This document shows positions 32,313 through 40,266 of a stretch of DNA of 44,540 bases, piece after piece. Origin of the DNA: Magnetococcales bacterium (GTDB taxonomy: Bacteria > Pseudomonadota > Magnetococcia > Magnetococcales > JADGAP01). Made by a program: the position numbers and the translations under genes. The stretch's first letter is position 1, and each line of letters opens with the position of its first letter. Location of the stretch: assembly GCA_015231965.1 (NCBI GenBank), contig JADGAP010000008.1, positions 1-44,540 of the forward strand, in the 5' to 3' direction. The notes under the pieces were generated by a model, which saw only the letters and a program-made list of their open reading frames with translations, made no database searches and had not been told where the DNA came from.

Positions 32313-32741
32313 TCAGCGATAATCCCCCCGGTCGCTTTTGGCCAACTCGACGGTGGCCAGGACGGCGGTGCGGCGCAGCAGTTCCCGCTCCTCGCCGGAG
32401 TCGGTGCTGGCGGAGAGGGATTGCAGCACGTGATCCCGGGTTTCCCGGAGGCGGGCCATGGCCTCTTCGGAGCCCTGGCCGTGGCGCAAATCCTCTTCCA
32501 GGGCTTCCAGGGTGTCGAGGAGTTCCCCGGCCTGCTCCAGTTGTTCGCGGCGCTGCTGGCGGGAGGGTTCGTCGCCGATGGGGCGGACCCCCTCGACGCC
32601 GGAGGCGGCATCGGTTTCCTGGAGGGAGGCAAGAGTTTCCAGCATGGAGGAAAATTGCGCTCCCCCAACGGCTCCGGCGGAGCGGCTCTTGGCGGCTCCC
32701 ACACGGGCGATTCCAGGCCGGTCCACGCGGCGGATGGTCAT
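32313..32741 (-). CDS. fliX: FliX flagellar assembly regulator
   Basis: A 142-residue protein with the FliX pattern: a disordered Arg/Gly-rich start, then SMLETLASLQETDAASG, and a helical core GELLDTLEALEEDLRHGQ. The C-terminus is TAVLATVELAKSDRG, like the LDEIELRAEVELAK end of the family. FliX works with the activator FlbD to link flagellar assembly to class II flagellar gene expression in alphaproteobacteria. AGGGAG lies seven bases before ATG 32741. No other flagellar gene is in the window, so it is not in a flagellar operon here. It implies a flagellated host. Confidence 0.8.
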   Translation of the reverse strand: MTIRRVDRPGIARVGAAKSRSAGAVGGAQFSSMLETLASLQETDAASGVEGVRPIGDEPSRQQRREQLEQAGELLDTLEALEEDLRHGQGSEEAMARLRETRDHVLQSLSASTDSGEERELLRRTAVLATVELAKSDRGDYR

Positions 32742-32859
32742 GGGCGTCTCCCTGCGGGGGTGGTGATTGCCGGAACCGATTCAAGCCCCGTGCCAGATCT
32801 CGTTGCCAAAGGTTGCTGCATGACAGAATAGGCCATCTTTCCCCTGGGAGGGAAGCCCT

Positions 32860-33171
32860 TCATGGGGGGGTGATCCGATCGATGACCGGCAGCACCCCTT
32901 CCACCCGGAGTCCCCGCATCACCACCATCCCCTTGCGCCGGAGCAGACCATCCAGGGTGTGTTCAAAAACGTAGATGCGGGACAGGGTGAGGCGGCCTTC
33001 GCGATCCCGGGCGGGACGAAGGGAGGTGAGGGCCACGGTGTCATCCAGCAACCGCACCCCGGTCTCCTCGCAATGGCGGCGCACCGCTTCCATGGCCCGC
33101 TCCCGGGCGCGCATGGCGCTCCACCAGAACAACACGACGATGAACAATCCCCCCACCCAGAGTTCGGTCAT
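32860..33171 (-). CDS. DUF3301 membrane-anchored protein
   Basis: A 103-residue protein with an N-terminal membrane anchor (ELWVGGLFIVVLFWWSAMRA). It continues RERAMEAVRRHCEETGVRLL, LLDDTVALTSLRPARDREGR and RIYVFEHTLDG, the conserved core of the DUF3301 family, whose function is unknown. It starts three bases after the stop of the DnaJ-related gene, indicating co-translation. Confidence 0.8.
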   Translation of the reverse strand: MTELWVGGLFIVVLFWWSAMRARERAMEAVRRHCEETGVRLLDDTVALTSLRPARDREGRLTLSRIYVFEHTLDGLLRRKGMVVMRGLRVEGVLPVIDRITPP

Positions 33172-33174
33172 GGT

Positions 33175-33792
33175 CTAGGCGCTCACCGCTGGGGAGCCCA
33201 GCAGTTGGGAGGCCGCCTCGGCGACGCGACGAAAGGCCTCCGGGTCGCCGCCATGGTCGGGGTGATGGCTCTTGGCCAACTCCCGCCAGCGACGGCGGAT
33301 GGTCTCCCGGGGGGCGTCCAGGGGGAGCCCCAGGGCGGCGAGGGAGTCCACCCGCCGGTCCCAACGGTCGTAGGAGGTCCAAAAATCGGCCAGCATCCCT
33401 TCCACCTCGCGGCGGGTGGTCCCCTCCAGGCGGGAGACGTCCAGATAGTACGCCCGCAACGGATCCGGGGGGCCGGGGAGATTGTTTTCCGCCGGACGCC
33501 AGGGGTGAAGGCGGATGTCGAGACAGTGAATCGCCAACTCCCCGCGCTGTTCCGCCCGCAGTTGATCCCGCAGCCGGTAGAGCAGATGAAAGAGCAGAAA
33601 ATGGGTCTGGAACATCTCCAGGGAGTCCAGCAGCGCCCCGGAAGGGAAGAGTTCGGGCAGTTCCCGCCGCAAATGTTGCAACAGGTCGAACTCCTTCAAC
33701 CCTGCCGGATGGGCCTCCAGAATGGCCAGGAGGCACCGCGACAGGGACTCCCCCTGGGCGGCGGGGAAGGGCGGGGAGGGGCGATCAGCCAC
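33175..33792 (-). CDS. DnaJ-related co-chaperone-like protein
   Basis: A 205-residue protein with an N-terminal DNAJ-related domain (GLKEFDLLQHLRRELPELF; then LFHLLYRLRDQL). A C-terminal J domain (~145-205) bears the HPD signature (WRELAKSHHPDHGGDPEAF, HPD at 177-179) that stimulates Hsp70 ATPase. It lacks the zinc-finger and substrate-binding domains of true DnaJ, so it is a specialised co-chaperone. Its start overlaps the end of the GGDEF gene by eight bases, and it is coupled to the DUF3301 gene downstream. Confidence 0.85.
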   Translation of the reverse strand: MADRPSPPFPAAQGESLSRCLLAILEAHPAGLKEFDLLQHLRRELPELFPSGALLDSLEMFQTHFLLFHLLYRLRDQLRAEQRGELAIHCLDIRLHPWRPAENNLPGPPDPLRAYYLDVSRLEGTTRREVEGMLADFWTSYDRWDRRVDSLAALGLPLDAPRETIRRRWRELAKSHHPDHGGDPEAFRRVAEAASQLLGSPAVSA

Positions 33793-34885
33793 CGGAGGCG
33801 GTCCGGGAGGCGCGGCGGATGTAAAATCCGGGCTCCTTGCGGGCGTGGTGGCGGGCGGAAGTCAGGGCGGTCTCGGCACCGACCAGCAGCGACTCGGGGG
33901 AGGGGTAATCCTTGGGTCCGGCCTGGGCCACCCCGAGGGAGAAGCTCATGCCGTCCACCGGCCGCTTCTTGAAATTTTTGATCAGGCGGCGGCAGACCTC
34001 CATGGCCTGCTCGGCGGTGGCGCGGGGCATCAGCACGGCGAATTCGTCGTCGCCATGACGGCAGCCGATGTCGCTTTCGCGAAAAGTCTGCCGCACCACG
34101 TCGCCGACAATGGCCAGGATGCGCGCTCCGTCCTCCGGCTGGCGCGACTGGAGCCACTGCCCGAAGTTGTTCAGGTCGAACAACACCACCGTCACCGGAT
34201 CGTGGATGCGGCTGGAGCGGGCCAACTCCTGGCGCAAATGATCCTGGAACAGGGCGGGAATGCACAGCCCGGTTTCCGGATCCAGGCTGGTGAGTCGGAG
34301 CAACTCCCGGGTTCGCTCCTCCAGCCGGTGTTCCAGGGCGGCGGCCTTGGCTTCCGCGTCCCGCCGGGCCTGTTGCTGGGGCGCGACGGCCCCTTGCAAC
34401 ATCCCTTCCGCCACCAGATGCAACTCCCATTGCAGCAGCCGCCGCCAGTCGGGAACGGGGGCGGCCTGGCCAGTGGTCAATTTGGGCGAGGGGAGGGATT
34501 GGCATGTGTCGTGGAGCAGGGCGACCAATCGGGCGGCGGCGGCCATGGGCAGGGCCAGGGGAACATGCCGGGCGGCGAGAAACCGCCCCAGCCCTAGTCG
34601 GTTGTCGGCGTAGGGGGTGTCGAACACCCCCTGGATCAGCTCGTTGAGAAACTCCTCGACCCCTTTCAGCAACGGTGCGCCGCCGCGAATCCGCCACTCC
34701 CGGGTCAGGGGGGTGGCGTCAAGTTCCTGGCTCAGTCGTTGCGCCAAGTCGGTCAGGTGGGGGGTCAGGGTCGGGCGCCACGCCGCCAGCAGCCCCTCCT
34801 GCGTCGTCGAAACGCCGAAGAGGGCCTTCAACTCCTCCACCGAGGCGGAGATGGAGGAGGGGGCGGGGGAAGCGGGGGAAGTCAT
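33785..34885 (-). CDS. globin-coupled-sensor-like GGDEF protein with a degenerate active site
   Basis: A 366-residue protein. The N-terminal ~165 residues are helical and resemble a globin-coupled sensor: NRLGLGRFLAARHVPLALP aligns with the RIGxVHxxIGLP region holding the proximal haem histidine (His107 here). A coiled coil (175-197) leads to a GGDEF domain. The signature is GDDEF (278-282) instead of GGDEF, the usual DxLTGLxNRR is DPETGLCIPALF, and the FK residue pair is replaced (FDLNNFGQW). The I-site RxxD (RESD, 269-272) is intact at the right spacing. It may bind cyclic-di-GMP more than make it. A gas- or redox-sensing role is inferred. Confidence 0.75.
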   Translation of the reverse strand: MTSPASPAPSSISASVEELKALFGVSTTQEGLLAAWRPTLTPHLTDLAQRLSQELDATPLTREWRIRGGAPLLKGVEEFLNELIQGVFDTPYADNRLGLGRFLAARHVPLALPMAAAARLVALLHDTCQSLPSPKLTTGQAAPVPDWRRLLQWELHLVAEGMLQGAVAPQQQARRDAEAKAAALEHRLEERTRELLRLTSLDPETGLCIPALFQDHLRQELARSSRIHDPVTVVLFDLNNFGQWLQSRQPEDGARILAIVGDVVRQTFRESDIGCRHGDDEFAVLMPRATAEQAMEVCRRLIKNFKKRPVDGMSFSLGVAQAGPKDYPSPESLLVGAETALTSARHHARKEPGFYIRRASRTASGG

Positions 34886-34963
34886 GGTCTCATCCTGCGC
34901 ATCAGGGAGGGTTTTATAGTAATTTCAAACCAGTTTTACACATTGTCAGCCAGATTTTACGCT

Positions 34964-34992
34964 CGTCATTCCCGCGAAAGCGGGAATCCAGA
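34964..34992 (+). repeat. dRS3/REP-like palindromic repeat, copy 1
   Basis: Contains the palindrome ATTCCCGCGAAAGCGGGAAT within a 29-base unit. The same unit occurs in inverted orientation at 35079-35107. The ATTCCC-N8-GGGAAT form matches the dispersed dRS3-type repeats known from Neisseria and many other proteobacteria. Confidence 0.8.
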
Positions 34993-35078
34993 ATAGCCGA
35001 TAGGCGAATGGCTTCCTTCAAACAAACGGAAAAGGGGCTTGGTTCCTTGTAACGATGTCTGCATGTTCCTCCCCCGCC

Positions 35079-35107
35079 TCTGGATTCCCGCTTTCGCGGG
35101 AATGACG
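35079..35107 (-). repeat. dRS3/REP-like palindromic repeat, copy 2 (inverted)
   Basis: Exact reverse complement of the unit at 34964-34992 over its whole 29 bases. Together with the 86 bases between them, the two copies could form a long stem-loop or mark the ends of a small non-autonomous element. Confidence 0.8.
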
Positions 35108-35232
35108 TTTTCGTGGGTGAAGAGTTGGTAGCGCACCCCTGGCGCCGCTTGACGCTAGGCGCAATTTTCAATGGGAAACATGATGTGAGGGGGAGAGCCC
35201 CCCACGGGTCGGGAGCTATTCTAGCAAATTCA

Positions 35233-35259
35233 GGGAAAAACGGTGCCGGAGTTTTTCCC
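35233..35259. terminator. inverted repeat, possible terminator after the BarA-like kinase
   Basis: GGGAAAAAC (35233-35241) pairs with GTTTTTCCC (35251-35259) around a nine-base loop. It lies 55 bases past the stop of the leftward kinase gene. The A/T tracts are within the stem and no separate T-run follows, so terminator function is only possible. Confidence 0.4.
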
Positions 35260-35313
35260 TCTCCCCGATATTTCCCGAAGTGAGGGGGGGGGAAGACCCC
35301 GGTTCCGCGGGAT

Positions 35314-38088
35314 TCATCCGCCCTTGTGGGAGCGCACGAAGCGGTTCAAGGCCTCGCGGATCGGCTCGAAGCTCTGCTTGAGGGCGTTCAAAAGCCGTTG
35401 AATCTCCGCCCAGTCCCCATCCCGGCGCAGGATGCGGGCGTGAAGGGCGGCGGAGGGCTCCTTGATTTGGGCGAAAATGCTGTTGGCCATACTCCCCTTG
35501 AGGACGTGGGATTTGGCGGCGGCGGATTCGACCTCCCGTTGCATCACATCCCGTTCCAGGCTCTCCAGCAACTCGGTCAGTTGGCTGAGGATCACCTCCG
35601 CCACCTCCAGGAAGGTCTCCTCGGGCAAGCCGGTGATCTGCATGGCGGCGACCACGTCCACCTCGGGGAGCGACGGGGTCGCGGGGGTAACGGGGGTCGG
35701 TTCCGGGGCGGGGGCGGCGAGAGGGGCGAAGCGATCCAATTGCGCCTTGAGGGACTGCATCATCACCGGTTTGTCGAGAAAACCGTTCATGCCGGCGATT
35801 TCGCAGGCCTCGCGGCCCGCCGGGGTGATGTCGGCGGTGAAGGCGATCACCGGGGTTGGGGGACGATTTTGTTCCTGCTCCCAGGCGCGGATTTGCCGGG
35901 TGGTTTCGTAACCGTCCATGCCCGGCATTTGGCAATCCATCAGCACCAGGTCGAAGGAGTGCGCCTGGAACAGGGCGAGGGCCTCCAGACCGCCCCGGGC
36001 GGCATGCACCCGCTGCCGGTCGCACCCCAGGCGCAACAGCATGGCGTTGGCCACCTTGAGATTGGCCTCTTGATCGTCCACCAGCAGCACCGATCCGGCG
36101 TATCCGGCGGTGGAGTCGGCGGAGCGGGGCGACGACGGGGGGGGGGTGGCGCAATGTCTCGCGAGGGAGGCGCTGAGCAGTTGCCGCACGGCGGTGCGCA
36201 ACCGGTCGGCGCTGAAGGGTTTTTGCAGGCAGAGGGCGGCCCCCGGCAGGGCGGAGGCGATGTCGCACCCCTGATCCATCAAGTCGGTGAGCAAAATGTA
36301 GCGCAAATTTTTGAACACCGGTTTGTTCAACAGCGACAGATCTTGTCGGCTCCCCTGACCGGGCTGCTGGTTGACGATCACCAGCCGGTAGGGGCGTTGA
36401 CCGGCGGGGGGTTTGCGCAGCAGCGCCGCCGCGGTTTCAATTTCGTGGACCTGGTCGATGCGGGCCCCCCAGCCGGTGAAAAAGTTATCCAGCAACGCGG
36501 CCTGAAGTCCACTGCTGCCCACCCCCAGCACCCGTTCGCCGTGGAACTCCAGGGGGGCGGCGGCGGAGGGGGCGCGGCTTTGGGTTTTGAGCCGCACGGT
36601 GAAGAAAAAGACGCTGCCGTTGGGGGCGTCGGGTCGCTCCTCCACCCCGATCTCTCCCTCCATCAACTCCACCAAGCGCTTGCTGATGGCCAACCCCAGC
36701 CCGGTGCCGCCGTACTCCCGGGTGTTGCCGGTATGGGCCTGGGTGAAGTGCTGAAAGATCATCTCCCGCTTTTCCGGCGGAATGCCAACCCCCGAATCCC
36801 GCACTTCGAAGAGAAATTCCACCGACTGATCGTCCCGATCGATGGGACCGCCGTACAACTCCACCGCCCCGCCCCGAGGGGTGAACTTGATGGCGTTGCT
36901 CAACAGATTGGTGAAAATTTGCCGCAGCCGGTTGGGGTCGCCGCGCATGTTGGTTTGCAGTTCGCTGGGCAGGAAGGCGGTCAGCTCCAGCCCCTTGGCG
37001 TGGGCCAGGGGGGCCATGGTCAGGGCGATTTCGTCCAGCAGATCCCGCAGGTCGAAATCCACCATGTCCAGGTTGAAGCGCCCCGCCTCGATTTTGGAAA
37101 AATCAAGAATGTCGTTGATCAGGTGGAGCAGCCCCCGGCCCGAGCTGCCGGCGATACGGGCGTAGTCCCGTTTTTGCGCCTCCAGTTGATCGTCGTCCAG
37201 CAGCTCCAACATGCCCAGCACCACGTTGAGGGGGGTGCGGATTTCGTGGCTCATGGCGGCCAGGAATTCGCTCTTGGCGCGATTGGCTTGCAGGGCTTGA
37301 TCCCGGGTCGCCTCCAGTTCGGCGGTGCGCTGCCGCACCAGGGCCTCCAGCCGCTCCTCGGTCTGAATTTGATCGGTGATATTGGTGCGGATGGCGATGA
37401 ACTGATACGGTTTGCCCCCCTCGTCGAGAAAGGGGACGATGGTGGCGTTCTGCCAATAGAGCGAGCCGTCTCGACTGCGGTTGCAGACCACGCCGTTCCA
37501 CACCCGCCCCGCCAGGATGTCGTCCCACAACCGCTGGAAAAATTCCGGGGGATGACGGCCCGAATTGAGGAGCCGATGGTTTTTTCCCAGCAGCTCTTCC
37601 CGGGGGTATTGGCTCATGCGGACGAATTGATCGTTGACGTAGGTGATGCGGCCCTGGGGATCGGTGGCGCTGACGATGGCGTGCTGGTCCAAGGCCTGCA
37701 GCAGCCGCTCCCGGTCATCCAGCGAGGCGCGCAGCCCTTGCAGGCTGTCGGAAACCTTGACTTCCAACTCCGCCTTGGCCTGACGCAAGGCCTCGCCGCT
37801 GGCGTAGTGCTGGGCGATGAGGGGCATCCAACGCCACATGCCGAGGCCGCCGAAGAGGACGGCGGCCATCTCCAGGCTCTCTTCCAGCGAGTCGAGAAAG
37901 GAGATCTCCGGCCGCCAGGCGTGAATCAGATTGACCGCTCGGGAGGCGATGATCAGCAGACCGACGGGAAAGATCCAGCGCCACTCGCGGGAGCGGTTGA
38001 GCCCATGTTGGATCCCCACCACCAGCAAAAAGAGCAGCATGGCGATGACGGCGGCGGTGGAGAGCAGGTGCAGGGAAAGATTCAACAT
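35314..38088 (-). CDS. BarA-like hybrid sensor kinase with HPt domain
   Basis: A 924-residue protein from ATG 38088. Hydrophobic segments at about 9-27 and 39-55 (plus a weaker one near 74-90) make a membrane anchor. A PAS/PAC domain (~125-245; AIVSATDPQGRITYVNDQFV) is followed by His281 ([20 protein letters not shown]) and an ATPase (GDPNRLRQIFTNLLSNAIKF, DSGVGIPP, GGTGLGLAISK). A first receiver (~515-640) lacks its aspartate (LVIVNQQPG). The second has Asp718 (LVLMDCQMPGMDGYE), and a C-terminal HPt domain has His861 (KSHVLKGSMANSIF). The layout suits a His-Asp-His phosphorelay like BarA or EvgS, to an external regulator not in the window. The frame upstream of ATG 38088 shows no good start. 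Confidence 0.9.
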   Translation of the reverse strand: MLNLSLHLLSTAAVIAMLLFLLVVGIQHGLNRSREWRWIFPVGLLIIASRAVNLIHAWRPEISFLDSLEESLEMAAVLFGGLGMWRWMPLIAQHYASGEALRQAKAELEVKVSDSLQGLRASLDDRERLLQALDQHAIVSATDPQGRITYVNDQFVRMSQYPREELLGKNHRLLNSGRHPPEFFQRLWDDILAGRVWNGVVCNRSRDGSLYWQNATIVPFLDEGGKPYQFIAIRTNITDQIQTEERLEALVRQRTAELEATRDQALQANRAKSEFLAAMSHEIRTPLNVVLGMLELLDDDQLEAQKRDYARIAGSSGRGLLHLINDILDFSKIEAGRFNLDMVDFDLRDLLDEIALTMAPLAHAKGLELTAFLPSELQTNMRGDPNRLRQIFTNLLSNAIKFTPRGGAVELYGGPIDRDDQSVEFLFEVRDSGVGIPPEKREMIFQHFTQAHTGNTREYGGTGLGLAISKRLVELMEGEIGVEERPDAPNGSVFFFTVRLKTQSRAPSAAAPLEFHGERVLGVGSSGLQAALLDNFFTGWGARIDQVHEIETAAALLRKPPAGQRPYRLVIVNQQPGQGSRQDLSLLNKPVFKNLRYILLTDLMDQGCDIASALPGAALCLQKPFSADRLRTAVRQLLSASLARHCATPPPSSPRSADSTAGYAGSVLLVDDQEANLKVANAMLLRLGCDRQRVHAARGGLEALALFQAHSFDLVLMDCQMPGMDGYETTRQIRAWEQEQNRPPTPVIAFTADITPAGREACEIAGMNGFLDKPVMMQSLKAQLDRFAPLAAPAPEPTPVTPATPSLPEVDVVAAMQITGLPEETFLEVAEVILSQLTELLESLERDVMQREVESAAAKSHVLKGSMANSIFAQIKEPSAALHARILRRDGDWAEIQRLLNALKQSFEPIREALNRFVRSHKGG

Positions 38089-38241
38089 GATCCGGTTCCG
38101 TCCGAAAGGCCTGACGGTGGAATGGGGGAGGCGAACCCATCGCCCGCGGGGCGCGCCCCTTCCATAGCGCCTCAAGCTTATGGATTGTAACGGGATCGGT
38201 TCACTATAGGGGAAACCGCTCCCTGATGCCATGTTTTGGCG

Positions 38242-38269
38242 TTGCCTGGAAAAAAGGGCGTGTTATGAT
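38242..38269 (+). promoter_or_regulatory. sigma-70-type promoter for the secreted-protein gene
   Basis: TTGCCT (38242-38247) and TATGAT (38264-38269) are separated by 16 bases. It reads rightward towards the gene at 38402. The predicted transcription start, near 38276, lies at the edge of two 29-base direct repeats. Confidence 0.6.
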
Positions 38270-38279
38270 TTTCCGATAA

Positions 38280-38340
38280 CGGTTCGGCCCCATGAACGGT
38301 CATTCTGGCAACGGTTTCGCCTCATGAACGGTCACTCTGG
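38280..38340 (+). repeat. tandem 29-base direct repeats in a leader region
   Basis: Two copies (38280-38308 and 38312-38340) share CATGAACGGTCA and end in CTCTGG or TTCTGG, 32 bases apart, about three helical turns. They lie between the promoter at 38242 and the start codon at 38402. They may be regulator operators or a structured leader. Confidence 0.7.
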
Positions 38341-38401
38341 GCGGGAACAAGGGACTTGACGAAAGGACATTCCAGTCGTGGATCGAGCGGGAGGGCATGA
38401 A

Positions 38402-38800
38402 ATGAGGGTTGGAGCGAAAAAAACGGCGCGGGTCGCCGCTGTTTTGGTGTGCGGCATGATCTCCGGGGCGTGGGCGGCGGAGGCTCCCAAGGAGGCCAAG
38501 GAGGATCCCGCCCGTTTTCTGAAGAAAAAGGAGGCCTACGTCCTGGGGCTGCAAAAGGAGTTGGTCTGCACCCAGAAGGCGGAGAACCCAAAGGCGCTGC
38601 ACGACTGCAAGGAGGTCCGGCAGCAAGAGATCAAGGCCTACAAGGATCGGGAAAAAGAGGCCCGCCTGGTCGAGAAAAAGCAGAAGGTGGAGCAGCAATT
38701 GCAGCAGTTGGGCGGGACGACGAAGCCGACCGCCGCTCCCGCCGCTCCCGCTCCCGCTCCCGCTCCCGCCAAACCCGGAGCCGCTCCCGCCAGACCCTGA
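38402..38800 (+). CDS. small secreted charged protein
   Basis: A 132-residue protein from ATG 38402, chosen because GGGAGG lies seven bases upstream; a GTG at 38378 would only prefix the signal peptide. Residues 1-26 are a Sec signal (ARVAAVLVCGMISGAWAAEA). The mature part is a Lys/Glu-rich helix (VRQQEIKAYKDREKEARLVE) with two cysteines (ELVCTQ, LHDCKE) that could form a disulphide, followed by an Ala-Pro repeat tail. The tail could span the periplasm or contact peptidoglycan. No family is recognised. Confidence 0.7.
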   Translation: MRVGAKKTARVAAVLVCGMISGAWAAEAPKEAKEDPARFLKKKEAYVLGLQKELVCTQKAENPKALHDCKEVRQQEIKAYKDREKEARLVEKKQKVEQQLQQLGGTTKPTAAPAAPAPAPAPAKPGAAPARP

Positions 38801-38845
38801 CCCTCGCCCCATGTCTGGCGAGGATTTCGTTGCGGTGGAATATGG

Positions 38846-38877
38846 AAAAAGCCGGGAAGGGTCTCCTTCCCGGCTTT
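38846..38877. terminator. bidirectional Rho-independent terminator
   Basis: AAAGCCGGGAAGG (38848-38860) pairs perfectly with CCTTCCCGGCTTT (38865-38877) around a GTCT loop. A-rich and T-rich flanks on the two sides allow termination in both directions, serving the convergent secreted-protein and GAPDH genes. Confidence 0.9.
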
Positions 38878-38905
38878 GCCGATTTCATGGGAAGGCGAGG
38901 GGGGA

Positions 38906-40150
38906 TTACACCATCTGTTCGGCCACCCGGACCGTCAGATCGCCCAGCATGTTGGCGTAGCTGCCCAACTCGTTGTCGTACCAGCCGTAGACCACCGCCT
39001 GGGTGACGGGCACCCGCAGTTTGCCGTGGGCCGCCCCCGCCATCTCCGGGGGGATTTGCGGCAGGTGGGAGAGATCGACCCGGGCGTAGGCGGTGCGGGT
39101 GTGTGTCTCCTGGGCCTCGATCACCGCCCCCGCCTTGGGGAAGCCGATGATGTCGGCGGAGACGTTTTGCGCCTCGCTGTAGCCCAGATAGCCCTGGTAC
39201 GGTCCTTCGGAGGCTTCGCGGTAAATGCCGTTGATCACCGCCCGGTTGATGCCTCCGTCGGCGTCGTGGTCCGGGTGATCGGACTGGAAGTTGAGGGTGA
39301 GGATGACCAGCGAGCCGGCGAGGGTGGGAATCCGCACCGATTCGGCCATGAAGGCGATCTCGCCCATCTCCGGGATCACCAGCTTGAGGGCCTTGGCGGC
39401 ACCGGTGGTGGTGAGGATGATATTGTTGAGGGCGCTTCGGGTTTTGCGCAGATCCAAGGCCCCGGCGGCGGGCAGGGCGTCCAGCACCACTTGGCTGGGG
39501 GTGGCGGCGTGAATCGTGACCATGGAGGCGGAGAGAATTTTGTCCGCCCCCAGCCGATCCAGCAGCGGCTTCATCATGAACGCCAAACACGTGGTGGTGC
39601 AGGAGGCCGCCGAGAGGACGGCGTGGCGCTGGGGATCGAAGGTGGCGTCGTTGATGGCGGCGATGAGGGTCGTCGCGTCCTCGGGCATGGGGAGCCCCTT
39701 GGTTTTGATCTTGAACGGGGCGGAGAGGATGACTTTTTCTGCTCCCGCCGCCAGATGACCGCGCAGCGAACCGCTGGCGGCGTCGGCGGGCTGGGTGGGG
39801 TCGGCGAAGACGCCGGTGCAGTCCACCACCAGCCGCGCCCCGTGATCCCGCCAGCCGATCTCCCGGGGGTTGCGGGCGGTGCGCAAAAATTGCACGGGCA
39901 GGCCGTTGATGGTCATGGTTCCGGCCTGCTCGTCGAGATTTTCGATCACCCGCCCGCCGTGAAATCCGTGGAGGTAGGTTTCCAGGCGGCCATAGGTGCT
40001 GTCCTTCTCCACCGATTGGGCCAGATCCTGGAGGCTGGTTCCGACGTTGCGCCCCAGGTTGACCACCACGCCTTCAAAGTGCGGACGCGCCACGTGGCGC
40101 CACAGGGTCAGCTTGCCGATGCGTCCCAAGCCGTTAATGCCCAGTTTCAT
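38906..40150 (-). CDS. gap: divergent glyceraldehyde-3-phosphate dehydrogenase
   Basis: A 414-residue protein against ~335 for ordinary GAPDH; it would oxidise or form glyceraldehyde-3-phosphate/1,3-bisphosphoglycerate in glycolysis or gluconeogenesis. It has the Rossmann start LGINGLGRIGKLTLW, catalytic Cys184 (SAASCTTTCLAFMMKP), His214 (VTIHAATPSQVVLD), SALNNIILTTTGAAKALKL and WYDNELGSYANMLGDL. Oddities are Thr for Asn after the catalytic CTT and Asn31 where NAD-specific enzymes have the ribose-binding Asp, which may relax cofactor choice. It also has extra residues, including DLAQSVEKDSTYGRLETYL. It follows the dikinase-like gene by about 116 bases in the same direction. Confidence 0.85.
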   Translation of the reverse strand: MKLGINGLGRIGKLTLWRHVARPHFEGVVVNLGRNVGTSLQDLAQSVEKDSTYGRLETYLHGFHGGRVIENLDEQAGTMTINGLPVQFLRTARNPREIGWRDHGARLVVDCTGVFADPTQPADAASGSLRGHLAAGAEKVILSAPFKIKTKGLPMPEDATTLIAAINDATFDPQRHAVLSAASCTTTCLAFMMKPLLDRLGADKILSASMVTIHAATPSQVVLDALPAAGALDLRKTRSALNNIILTTTGAAKALKLVIPEMGEIAFMAESVRIPTLAGSLVILTLNFQSDHPDHDADGGINRAVINGIYREASEGPYQGYLGYSEAQNVSADIIGFPKAGAVIEAQETHTRTAYARVDLSHLPQIPPEMAGAAHGKLRVPVTQAVVYGWYDNELGSYANMLGDLTVRVAEQMV

Positions 40151-40266
40151 GATCCGGATCTCCTCGTTCCTCGCGAACCTTTTATCGCCGCCGTGAACCG
40201 GTCTTGACGCCTATCCCGCGCCAATCCCGCCAATCTCGCCAAACCGGCGACGCCACGCGAAACATT

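Larger units (their letters stand above)
34886..35313. other. non-coding gap with inverted repeats
   Basis: A 428-base stretch without a credible gene. It holds a pair of dRS3/REP-like inverted repeats (34964-34992 and 35079-35107) and a further hairpin at 35233-35259. Short reading frames here are not supported by ribosome sites or coding-like composition. Confidence 0.7.

Noticed and set aside
32150-32704. N-terminal extension of the membrane kinase
   Set aside because: The extra residues are Pro/Arg-rich and read fliX out of frame; the kinase's first membrane span begins just after ATG 32149.
35326-38190. 954-codon open frame on the plus strand opposite the BarA-like kinase
   Set aside because: Low-complexity Gly/His/Gln composition and exact opposition to a well-conserved kinase show it is a shadow frame.
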